Program-made: the position numbers and the translations under genes
Assembly: GCA_963677165.2 (NCBI GenBank)
Contig: CAXXSX010000002.1
Coordinates: 1,860,001-1,924,000, forward strand
DNA from: JAFGXT01 sp963677165
GTDB taxonomy: Bacteria; Verrucomicrobiota; Lentisphaeria; Victivallales; SZUA-371
Direction: 5' to 3'
Length of the DNA stretch: 64,000 nucleotides
Shown here: piece after piece, positions 42,944 to 50,336 of the stretch
Numbering within the stretch: position 1 is the first letter of the stretch
Layout of the letters: each line of letters starts with the position of its first letter
Notes under the pieces: generated by a model
Seen by the model: the letters and a program-made list of their open reading frames with translations, nothing else
Told to the model about the DNA's origin: nothing
Database searches by the model: none

Positions 42944-44005
42944 ATGAAACGTGGTTTACTGTCAATTTTAATTGGATTTTGTGTATTAACCGGTTATGCA
43001 GAGACTTCTGACAATGAAGCTGAAGTCATTAAACTGCTACGTCAGATCAGTGACAAGCTGACCAGTATTGATAAACGTTTACAGAAGATTGAAAAGACCG
43101 GTTTGGGCCGAACAGCTACATCGACTACATCAAATTTTGTCAGTCGCGGATCGAATATCGAAAAATTGTCCAAAATAAAATATCCTTCAAATCCTACCAA
43201 AGAAAATGTTAAGAAATACGTGCGGGAAATACTGTTTGCAACAAAAGGACAGAAGTCATATTCTTCCAGAGATATGCAGGTCAGAATGTTTGAAAAAGTA
43301 GGAAACGCCAATCTGGATGTTCTGATCAGCGCTTTGAAAGATCGATTCGGCGCTCGTTTTGTTCCGACTCTCCATTTGGAGTATGCGATTAAGAATCTGG
43401 CGAAAGCTTCGGATAAGGAACTGATTATCAAATCTCTTCCCAATAGTACATCGCTGGTGGATATTGTTGTTCGCTACGGCTGGGAAAAAGACGTCAGGAA
43501 AATCCTGATCGATAAATTATATACCGCGGATTATCTTCCGATCTCCTGGATTAGTGCCGTGGCTAGTTTTAAGGATCCGAAAACCTATGGGATGCTGAAA
43601 GAATATTTTATTACTCATAGTAACCGTATGCGTACATATGAGGCGATCAAGGACTTGCCGGGCATCAAGCTGGATGATGCCGTTGATGAGGCTTTCAGTT
43701 ATGTGAAGGGCCAGAATATGAAACAGCAGCATAATCAGTGGCAAATGTACAATATATGTCGCATTGCGGTTGGGTACGGCAAAAAAGAAGCACTTGAATT
43801 TTTGCTTGAAAGTTATGGCAAACCGCAATTTTCATATTATAGATTGAAATGTATGAAAGTGATACAGGACCATGTAGGTTTTGAAGGATCCATCAACGAT
43901 AAGAGGGAATGGTTCAAAAAGAACAAAAAGGATATCGTCTTCGATAAGAAAGATAAAAAGTTCAAGCTGAAATCAAAAGTTTCAGGCGGTCAGGGAGGTA
44001 AATGA
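42944..44005 (+). CDS. Tandem secreted helical-repeat paralog 4 of 10
   Basis: 353 residues. Signal MKRGLLSILIGFCVLTGYA, coiled coil VIKLLRQISDKLTSIDKRLQ, then a Thr/Ser-rich linker. Landmarks: KIKYPSNPTKENVKKYVREI, DMQVRMFEKVGNANLDVLIS, YGWEKDVRKILIDKL, DPKTYGMLKEYFI, DLPGIKLDDAVDEAF; tail DIVFDKKDKKFKLKS. The coiled-coil DNA differs from that of paralog 5 by only four bases in 56, all in third codon positions, showing purifying selection on this segment. GGGAGG precedes the start; gap to paralog 3 is 2 bases. Confidence 0.85.
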   Translation: MKRGLLSILIGFCVLTGYAETSDNEAEVIKLLRQISDKLTSIDKRLQKIEKTGLGRTATSTTSNFVSRGSNIEKLSKIKYPSNPTKENVKKYVREILFATKGQKSYSSRDMQVRMFEKVGNANLDVLISALKDRFGARFVPTLHLEYAIKNLAKASDKELIIKSLPNSTSLVDIVVRYGWEKDVRKILIDKLYTADYLPISWISAVASFKDPKTYGMLKEYFITHSNRMRTYEAIKDLPGIKLDDAVDEAFSYVKGQNMKQQHNQWQMYNICRIAVGYGKKEALEFLLESYGKPQFSYYRLKCMKVIQDHVGFEGSINDKREWFKKNKKDIVFDKKDKKFKLKSKVSGGQGGK

Positions 44006-45033
44006 TGATAAAGCACGGATTATGGATAATTTTAGCGGGTTTTCTGACGACGACGAATTATGCCGGTGTAACTAGCAGTAGTGAAGTGGTTAAACTGCTG
44101 CGTCAGATCAGTGACAAACTGACCAGTATCGATAAACGTTTGCAGAAACTGGAAAAGAAACAAGCAAAAAAGACTCTGCTTTCAAGTATGGTCCCTCATA
44201 GTCAGAATGGACCGAATATTACTGCTCTTTCAGAAATTGAATTTCCGAAAAAGCCGGATAAAAAAAATATAAAGGAGTATATCTGGAACGTTCAGACAGC
44301 ATCACCCAATCAAAATTGCTTTAGTCCCCATGATATGCAGGTTGCGTTACTTAAAAAAGTTGGACACGCCAATATTGATCTTTTGATAAAAGCATTGAAT
44401 ATGAGATCAGGACCAAGGTTTAATTCCCGTTATCATCTGGAATATGCTATTAAAGATATGGCAGAGCCATCAGATAAAGAAATGATTATTAAAGCGCTGC
44501 CGTTTTCTACCACATTAATTGATGTCATTGTTCGTTACGGCTGGGAAAAAGACGTTAGAAAAATTTTGATCGATAAATTATTGTATACACAATACCTTCC
44601 TACTGCCTGGATTGCGGCGGTTGCGGGGTTCCAGGATCCTGAAACATATGATTTATTGAAAAAATACTTTATATCAAACGGTGATCGTATCGGAGTATAT
44701 GAAGTGATTAAAGATCTTCCGGGAATTAAACTTGACGATGCCGTTGATGAAGCATGGAAGATGGCGAAATGTCAGGAGAATAATGACTGGCAAAAGTTTA
44801 ATACATCAATGGTTGCGGTTGAATATGGAAACAAGGAAGCCCTTGAATATTTACTGAATAATTACGCTAATCCCAGGTTCTCATATCACGCAATGAAAAG
44901 CAGGAGAATTATTAAAGATCATGTTGATTTTAAGGGATCAAACTATGAGATAAAAAATTGGTTCAATAAGAATAAGCAGAACATTGTTTTTGATAAGAAT
45001 GATAAAAAGTTCAAGCTGAAAGCGGGGAAGTGA
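44002..45033 (+). CDS. Tandem secreted helical-repeat paralog 5 of 10
   Basis: 343 residues. Signal MMIKHGLWIILAGFLTTTNYA, coiled coil VVKLLRQISDKLTSIDKRLQ. Landmarks: EIEFPKKPDKKNIKEYIWNV, DMQVALLKKVGHANIDLLIK, YGWEKDVRKILIDKL, DPETYDLLKKYFI, DLPGIKLDDAVDEAW; tail NIVFDKNDKKFKLK, ending sooner than in 1-4 with AGK. It overlaps paralog 4 by 4 bases. It is the last member of the first subgroup (1-5), which share the KLTSIDKRLQ-type coil. Confidence 0.85.
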   Translation: MMIKHGLWIILAGFLTTTNYAGVTSSSEVVKLLRQISDKLTSIDKRLQKLEKKQAKKTLLSSMVPHSQNGPNITALSEIEFPKKPDKKNIKEYIWNVQTASPNQNCFSPHDMQVALLKKVGHANIDLLIKALNMRSGPRFNSRYHLEYAIKDMAEPSDKEMIIKALPFSTTLIDVIVRYGWEKDVRKILIDKLLYTQYLPTAWIAAVAGFQDPETYDLLKKYFISNGDRIGVYEVIKDLPGIKLDDAVDEAWKMAKCQENNDWQKFNTSMVAVEYGNKEALEYLLNNYANPRFSYHAMKSRRIIKDHVDFKGSNYEIKNWFNKNKQNIVFDKNDKKFKLKAGK

Positions 45034-45034
45034 T

Positions 45035-46066
45035 ATGAAATTGATATTGGGGGTAGCTGCATTACTGGTTACTGCTTCAGTAACCTATGCGGCGGACGCA
45101 AATCCTGTCCGCAGGGAGATGCTGAAAGAGTTGATCCAGCTTAATAAGCACTTGGATTCACTGGACAGGAAAATTGATAAATTGAGTATGATGAAGCCCG
45201 CGCCGATGAACACGAACCGGCATGTTCATCGTGGTGCGGATAAGGTTTTACTGGGTAGGATCAAATATCCCGAAAAGCCAACCAAAGAGAATCTGAAAAA
45301 GTATATTGAAGAGATTCAGAGTGCCTGTGCGGGTCAAAATTCATTTAGTGACAGGGACCCTCAGACAAAGATGTTGAAAAAAGTTGGTCATAAAAACCTT
45401 GATCTACTGGTAGACGCGTATATGGATGTTGCTCGAAAGGTCAGGTCGCTTCAACATGGTAGTTCATATCTTGAATCAGCCATAAGCCAGTTGGTAGGAC
45501 CGGAGGATAAGGAACTGGTCATCAAAATGCTGTCGAAAAACCAGAATCTGATTAATGTGGTCATTAAATATGGCTGGGAAAAGGATGTTAAGGATATCCT
45601 GGTTCAAAAGGTGAAGTATTCCCAATACCTTCCAACCGAATGTATCAAGATTGTTGCCGGTTATCGCGATCCGAAGACTTATGAGGCGCTTAGAAGCTTT
45701 TTCATTAAAACTCACAATCCTGAACAGGTATTGCCTTACATCAAGGATTTGCCGATAGACATTCCTTCCGCGGTAAATGAAGCCTGGATGGCGGCAAAAT
45801 ACTCGAATCACTCATGGAAGCTGACTCAAATCGCTCCGGTGGCGCTGGAATATGGAAATGTTGACGCGTTTGAATATATGCTGAATTATATTCAGGAGAT
45901 GGAAGGGAATCAACATAACCTGCCAAAAATCTGCTTTCTGCTTAGAAAATATTCCGGAATGGACGGTTCATATGAAGAAATCCGGGAATGGGTCAAGAAA
46001 AACCGTAAGCAGTTGTATTTCGACAAAAAAGCAAAGAAGTTCAAGGTCAAAGCGGCAAAGAAATGA
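45035..46066 (+). CDS. Tandem secreted helical-repeat paralog 6 of 10
   Basis: 343 residues. Signal MKLILGVAALLVTASVTYA; the coil changes to a second type (REMLKELIQLNKHLDSLDRK). Landmarks: RIKYPEKPTKENLKKYIEEI, DPQTKMLKKVGHKNLDLLVD, YGWEKDVKDILVQKV, DPKTYEALRSFFI; DLPGIKL is changed to DLPIDIP. Tail QLYFDKKAKKFKVKAAKK. The ending YGNVDAFEYML and KYSGMDGSYEEI match paralog 9 (YGNVEAFEHLL, KYSAKHGSLPEI), marking a 6/9 pair. It starts 1 base after paralog 5, and a 91-base gap follows it. Confidence 0.85.
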   Translation: MKLILGVAALLVTASVTYAADANPVRREMLKELIQLNKHLDSLDRKIDKLSMMKPAPMNTNRHVHRGADKVLLGRIKYPEKPTKENLKKYIEEIQSACAGQNSFSDRDPQTKMLKKVGHKNLDLLVDAYMDVARKVRSLQHGSSYLESAISQLVGPEDKELVIKMLSKNQNLINVVIKYGWEKDVKDILVQKVKYSQYLPTECIKIVAGYRDPKTYEALRSFFIKTHNPEQVLPYIKDLPIDIPSAVNEAWMAAKYSNHSWKLTQIAPVALEYGNVDAFEYMLNYIQEMEGNQHNLPKICFLLRKYSGMDGSYEEIREWVKKNRKQLYFDKKAKKFKVKAAKK

Positions 46067-46087
46067 TTAATCTAAAATAAGCTTTTT

Positions 46088-46123
46088 TTCACCTTCGTGG
46101 TCCTTCGTGATCTTCGTGGTGAA
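46088..46123 (-). repeat. Short-period CTTCGTG repeat hairpin between paralogs 6 and 7
   Basis: CTTCGTGGTC, CTTCGTGATC and CTTCGTGGTG follow one another with a period of 9-10 bases, bounded by TTCACC and GGTGAA, which pair. On the minus strand it reads as CACGAAG units. This fills the only sizeable gap inside the paralog array. Similar CACGAAG strings are scattered in many bacterial genomes, to my knowledge without a settled role. Confidence 0.6.
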
Positions 46124-46157
46124 GTCGCATTGAGAAAAATTAGGAGAAAATGATATC

Positions 46158-47234
46158 ATGAAAAGATTTATCGGAATATTAAGTTGCATGTTGATTGCTG
46201 TCGGAGTGTTTGCTGCGGAACCGCAAACAACGGAAGAAGTAGACAAGGCGATTGTCGAACAGTTGAAGCTATTGAACAAGAAAATGACCGGTATTGAGAA
46301 AAAGCTTGATAAGGTGCTTAATAAGAATGGAGTTATGGCTGCTGGAGTGGCTGCAAATGGAGGTGTTGTTGGACAAACCATATCTATTTCGCAACCCGCT
46401 GGATTTCGAGGACCGTCTAAAGCGGACCTGAGTCATATAAAATTTCCTAAGAATCCGACAAAGGAAAATCTGAAAAAATACGTTGAGGAAATTAGAATTG
46501 CGTCAAAAAGGCAGAAGAGCTTTTCCGATAACGATAAACAGATAGAAATGTATACGAAAGTCGGGCATAAGAACCTTGATATCCTGCTTGAATCTTTTGG
46601 CAAAGCAAAGAAGTGGAACGACGGGCAATTTCATCTTCAACGTGCCATTGGAAAACTTATTACAAAAGATGATAAAGAATTGATCATCAGGAATCTTTCA
46701 AAAAATCGCAGCCTGATTAATTATGTTGTTCGTTATGGTTGGGAGAAGGATGTGAAGCAGACATTGATTGATCGCTTGCGTGACACGCCGGACCTGCCGC
46801 AGACATGGATTGTAGCGGTTGCCGCATTGAAAGAGCCGAAAACTTATCCTGATTTGCAGGAATATTTTATTGTCAGTCGCAATCGTGCGCAGATTTATCA
46901 ATACATCAAAGACTTGCCGGGGCTTAAGCTTGACAATGCTGTAGACGAAGCCTGGAATATCGTTTCCGGCGGAAAAAACAACTGGGAGAAAAAGCAGATG
47001 GCGGTTATTGCCGCCGGCTATGGTCATGTTGACGCATTGTTTTTCCTGCTGGATGCGAAAGTTCCGCAGAATTCGCATATGAGCAGTCCAGATTTCAACG
47101 CTATTCTGGCAAAAAAAGTCGACAAATCCGGTTCCATTACTGAGATCAAAGAATGGCTCATCAAGAACAGGAAAAACATTGTTTTTGACAAAAAAGCCGG
47201 AAAATACATGCTGACGGAAAAAGCAAAAAAATAG
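46158..47234 (+). CDS. Tandem secreted helical-repeat paralog 7 of 10
   Basis: 358 residues, the longest copy because of a Gly/Ala-rich linker (AAGVAANGGVVGQTISIS). Signal MKRFIGILSCMLIAVGVFA, coil VEQLKLLNKKMTGIEKKLDK. Landmarks: HIKFPKNPTKENLKKYVEEI, DKQIEMYTKVGHKNLDILLE, YGWEKDVKQTLIDRL, EPKTYPDLQEYFI, DLPGLKLDNAVDEAW; tail NIVFDKKAGKYML. KLITKDDKELII, the IVSGG stretch and AAGYGHVDAL pair it with paralog 10. Bases 47130-47191 are identical to 50234-50295 in that gene. TAGGAG precedes the start. Confidence 0.85.
   Translation: MKRFIGILSCMLIAVGVFAAEPQTTEEVDKAIVEQLKLLNKKMTGIEKKLDKVLNKNGVMAAGVAANGGVVGQTISISQPAGFRGPSKADLSHIKFPKNPTKENLKKYVEEIRIASKRQKSFSDNDKQIEMYTKVGHKNLDILLESFGKAKKWNDGQFHLQRAIGKLITKDDKELIIRNLSKNRSLINYVVRYGWEKDVKQTLIDRLRDTPDLPQTWIVAVAALKEPKTYPDLQEYFIVSRNRAQIYQYIKDLPGLKLDNAVDEAWNIVSGGKNNWEKKQMAVIAAGYGHVDALFFLLDAKVPQNSHMSSPDFNAILAKKVDKSGSITEIKEWLIKNRKNIVFDKKAGKYMLTEKAKK
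47130..47191 (+). repeat. 62-base tract identical to paralog 10 (50234-50295)
   Basis: All 62 bases match, including third codon positions, whereas flanking sequence differs clearly. It encodes GSITEIKEWLIKNRKNIVFD and is most simply explained by recent gene conversion. Confidence 0.9.
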
Positions 47235-47247
47235 TACGGAGATTCGA

Positions 47248-48276
47248 ATGAAAAACTTTATTATTTTATGTCTGACTGTCTGTGGTTTGAGTATTGCTTT
47301 CAAACTGCCAGCGGCTCCGGCTGCGAATCGCGATCTCGGAAATATCGATAAGGCGGTCCTGGAGCAGTTCGGGAAACTCAATCATACGATTGCGGATATC
47401 AATAAAAATTTGACGTTGTTAGAGAAAACGAAACCGCGCCCCGAACCTCAAAGAGAGCTGGAAAAAGAACTTCGCGCGATTAAATACCCTGAACATCCAG
47501 ACCGAGAAAAAGTCAAGCAGTATCTGGATGAAATTCAACAAGTATCCGGGCGTTACAGAAATCATCTGAAACAAAATCTTAAAATCACTTTGCTAACGCG
47601 TCCCGGCCATAAGTATCTGGACCTGCTGCTTGATCTGGCTGATGGAAAAAACGCCTATGACCCCGTTAATCGTGCAGTTTACAAGCTTGTGCAATCTGGC
47701 GATAAGCAATTGGTTATTAAACATTTTGATGCGAATCATGCACTTATTAATGTCATTGTACGTATGGGCTGGGAGCGAGAGGTGAAAGACAAGCTTATTG
47801 CCGGACTTCAGAACGATTTTAAATTACCCCCGTTGTGGATTGTTACGGTTGTCGGTTTCAGGGAGCCGTCCACGTATCCGGCTATTGTGAATAATTTTGT
47901 GAAAGCTCAAAATCGGGGACAGTTTTTCAGATATATTAAGGATTTGCCCGGAATTAATGTCGAAGACATGGTTGCCCGCGGTTGGAAGCAGGTTGCGGGA
48001 TTGAAAAATACAGATATGAAAAAGATCGTTATGGCGCAGATCGCGGTGAGCTACGGGTATGTTGACGCGTTGCTGATCCTGACTACGGCCGGAGAAGATC
48101 GCGGGTATGTCAGCGCTATGACAAATCGTCTGCTTTTCCAGAAATATATTGCAAACTATGCTGCTTCCGGGCAGGATACCGTTGCATGGCTGAAGGCAAA
48201 TAAGGACCGGTTGTTTTTCGATAAAACCGATAAGAAATATAAACTGAAATTAAATACTCTTTCAGGAGGAAAATAA
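47248..48276 (+). CDS. Tandem secreted helical-repeat paralog 8 of 10
   Basis: 342 residues and the most diverged copy. Signal MKNFIILCLTVCGLSIAFKL, coil LEQFGKLNHTIADINKNLTL. Landmarks are AIKYPEHPDREKVKQYLDEI, RPGHKYLDLLLDLA, MGWEREVKDKLIAGL, EPSTYPAIVNNFV, DLPGINVEDMVARGW; tail RLFFDKTDKKYKLK. The DMQ block is degraded (QNLKITLLT). It lies 13 bases after paralog 7. CGGAG precedes the start. It has no clear partner among the other nine. Confidence 0.82.
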   Translation: MKNFIILCLTVCGLSIAFKLPAAPAANRDLGNIDKAVLEQFGKLNHTIADINKNLTLLEKTKPRPEPQRELEKELRAIKYPEHPDREKVKQYLDEIQQVSGRYRNHLKQNLKITLLTRPGHKYLDLLLDLADGKNAYDPVNRAVYKLVQSGDKQLVIKHFDANHALINVIVRMGWEREVKDKLIAGLQNDFKLPPLWIVTVVGFREPSTYPAIVNNFVKAQNRGQFFRYIKDLPGINVEDMVARGWKQVAGLKNTDMKKIVMAQIAVSYGYVDALLILTTAGEDRGYVSAMTNRLLFQKYIANYAASGQDTVAWLKANKDRLFFDKTDKKYKLKLNTLSGGK

Positions 48277-49307
48277 TGAGATATTTTGCAGGGATTTCCA
48301 TATTATTATTGTTCGGGACGATTATTTTCGCAGCCGAGCCCGATCCGGTGAAACAGGAAATGCTGAAACAGTTGATCCAGCTGAACAAAAACTTCAGCGA
48401 GATGGATAAAAAAATTAAAAATGTAACAGAGAAGCAGAATAATAATTTCGGCTATCAGAATCAGCAGAATAATAATGTATTGAATGAACAGTTGACAAAA
48501 ATTAAATATCCTTCGAATCCCACCAGAGAGAATCAGAAGAAATATATTGATGATATTTTAAAGATCGCGGCAAAATACACGTCATATTCATCGAACGGAC
48601 TTCAAACTAAAATGCTGAAAAAGGTCGGCAGTGAGAATATCTCTCTGTTGATTGAACGCCTTGAAAAGGAAACTAGTGGTCCCGGCAGATGTTTTTTAAC
48701 GTATGCGATTACTGCTCTGGCCAGGCCATCGGATAAGCAAGCTGTGATCAGGTTGCTGAAATCCTATCATGTTCTGATCAGTGTGGTTTTAAAATACGGC
48801 TGGGAGCATGACGCGAAGGATATTATTATCAATTATATAACCTACAACTCGAATATCGGTAACGGCTGGTATGTGGCGGCGATTAATCTGCAGGACCCGA
48901 AACTGAATGATGCATTGGTCAAATATTTTATCAGGAGTTGTAACCGCAGGTTTCTTTTCCAGTACATTAAAAATCTGCCTGGAATAGATATTCGTGAAGT
49001 TGTAAATCAGGCGTGGAAAGCCGCAAGGTATTCTACGAATAATTTATGGCAGTTGAATGAAATTGCCATGATCGCGGTTCCCTACGGTAATGTCGAGGCA
49101 TTTGAACATTTATTGGCGCTGGCAGGAAAACCGGAGTTTATGTATAATTTTACGGAGGGAAAATTCCTAATCGACAAATATTCCGCCAAACACGGTTCTC
49201 TGCCGGAAATTCGCAGTTGGGTGAAAAACAATCGAAAGAACATTATTTTCGATGAAAAAACACGGCTTTTTACCGTGAAAAAAAATCATAGTAAACAGGA
49301 GCGGTAA
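48276..49307 (+). CDS. Tandem secreted helical-repeat paralog 9 of 10
   Basis: 343 residues. Signal MRYFAGISILLLFGTIIFA, coil QEMLKQLIQLNKNFSEMDKK, then an Asn/Gln-rich linker (KQNNNFGYQNQQNNNV) not seen elsewhere. Landmarks: KIKYPSNPTRENQKKYIDDI, QTKMLKKVGSENISLLIE, YGWEHDAKDIIINYI, DPKLNDALVKYFI, NLPGIDIREVVNQAW; tail NIIFDEKTRLFTVKKN. The coil and C-terminal blocks pair it with paralog 6. AGGAGG is placed inside the end of paralog 8; the ATG shares one base with that stop codon. Confidence 0.84.
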   Translation: MRYFAGISILLLFGTIIFAAEPDPVKQEMLKQLIQLNKNFSEMDKKIKNVTEKQNNNFGYQNQQNNNVLNEQLTKIKYPSNPTRENQKKYIDDILKIAAKYTSYSSNGLQTKMLKKVGSENISLLIERLEKETSGPGRCFLTYAITALARPSDKQAVIRLLKSYHVLISVVLKYGWEHDAKDIIINYITYNSNIGNGWYVAAINLQDPKLNDALVKYFIRSCNRRFLFQYIKNLPGIDIREVVNQAWKAARYSTNNLWQLNEIAMIAVPYGNVEAFEHLLALAGKPEFMYNFTEGKFLIDKYSAKHGSLPEIRSWVKNNRKNIIFDEKTRLFTVKKNHSKQER

Positions 49308-50332
49308 TGAAATACTTTAATTTCATACTGGCAATGCTGCTGTTGGCTGGATTTACTGTTTTTGCCGATTCTTCGAACCAGGATGTTGACCGTTTGATGT
49401 TGGAACAGCTTCGACAGTTAAATCGTCAATCCGAAGGAACCCGGAAGAAATTAGACGCTGTAATCAAAGCCAATTCTCCCCGTCATCATATTCATAATCC
49501 AAATTTTGTGGAGAAAAAAGCCGTGGGGCTTGATCAGATCAAACTTCCCGATAAACCGACTCGCAAAGAGGTTCGGCAATATATCTCAAAAATAATCAAA
49601 GCAACAAAGGGCCAGAACAGTTTCAATGATAAAGACCAACAGGTGAAAATGTATATTGCGGTGGGACATGCCAACCTTGACCTGTTGCTGGAGGCACGTT
49701 GTAAGGCACGCAGCATGGCTGACGGACGATATCATCTTGACTATGCGATTCCAAAATTGATTACAGAACGGGACAAAAAGGCGGTCATCAGTTTTTTACT
49801 GAAAGTTCCCTCACTGGCAAAAGAGGTGATTAAGTACGGCTGGGAGTTTGACGCCCGGAAGGAATTGGTAGAAGGGCTTAAATCCCGTCCGAATCTGCCT
49901 TTGTCATGGATCATGGCGGTAAGCTGCCTGAAAGATCCTGATACATATCCCGACTTGATTGAATATTTCATTGTAAGTAGTAATAAATTCCAGGTTTATA
50001 AATGCATCAAAGATTTGCCGGGAATCAAACTTGATGATGCGATTGGAGAGGCCTGGGATATGATGTCCGGCGGAAGGCGAAATTCTTATGAAAGACGTAA
50101 ATTCGCCTATATCGCTGCCGGTTACGGTAAAATTGATGCCGTACTGGCTATTATTGATATGTTGAAGAAATCTTCTGATAATTATCAGATCATGGAATTG
50201 TCGTGTAATCTTCACCGGCGAGTGTCTTATCCTGGTTCCATTACTGAGATCAAAGAATGGCTCATCAAGAACAGGAAAAACATTGTTTTTGACAAGAGAA
50301 CTGGAAAATATAAGTTAAAGGCAGGAAAATAA
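49307..50332 (+). CDS. Tandem secreted helical-repeat paralog 10 of 10
   Basis: 341 residues. Signal MKYFNFILAMLLLAGFTVFA, coil LEQLRQLNRQSEGTRKKLDA. Landmarks: QIKLPDKPTRKEVRQYISKI, DQQVKMYIAVGHANLDLLLE, YGWEFDARKELVEGL, DPDTYPDLIEYFI, DLPGIKLDDAIGEAW; tail NIVFDKRTGKYKLKAGK. It pairs with paralog 7 throughout, and shares with it the identical 62-base tract. Its ATG shares one base with the stop of paralog 9; the Sel1 gene begins 5 bases after its own stop. Confidence 0.85.
   Translation: MKYFNFILAMLLLAGFTVFADSSNQDVDRLMLEQLRQLNRQSEGTRKKLDAVIKANSPRHHIHNPNFVEKKAVGLDQIKLPDKPTRKEVRQYISKIIKATKGQNSFNDKDQQVKMYIAVGHANLDLLLEARCKARSMADGRYHLDYAIPKLITERDKKAVISFLLKVPSLAKEVIKYGWEFDARKELVEGLKSRPNLPLSWIMAVSCLKDPDTYPDLIEYFIVSSNKFQVYKCIKDLPGIKLDDAIGEAWDMMSGGRRNSYERRKFAYIAAGYGKIDAVLAIIDMLKKSSDNYQIMELSCNLHRRVSYPGSITEIKEWLIKNRKNIVFDKRTGKYKLKAGK
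50234..50295 (+). repeat. 62-base tract identical to paralog 7 (47130-47191)
   Basis: Second copy of the identical tract described at 47130-47191. Confidence 0.9.
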
Positions 50333-50336
50333 TACG

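Noticed and set aside
46698..47381. A 227-residue minus-strand frame across paralogs 7 and 8
   Set aside because: It is antisense to two conserved secreted-protein genes and similar mirror frames occur opposite several paralogs, so it reflects their shared sequence.
39791..50332. CRISPR or phage-tail-like array explanation for the tandem repeats
   Set aside because: The repeats are whole genes with signal peptides, not short direct repeats with spacers, and no phage structural or integrase genes lie nearby.
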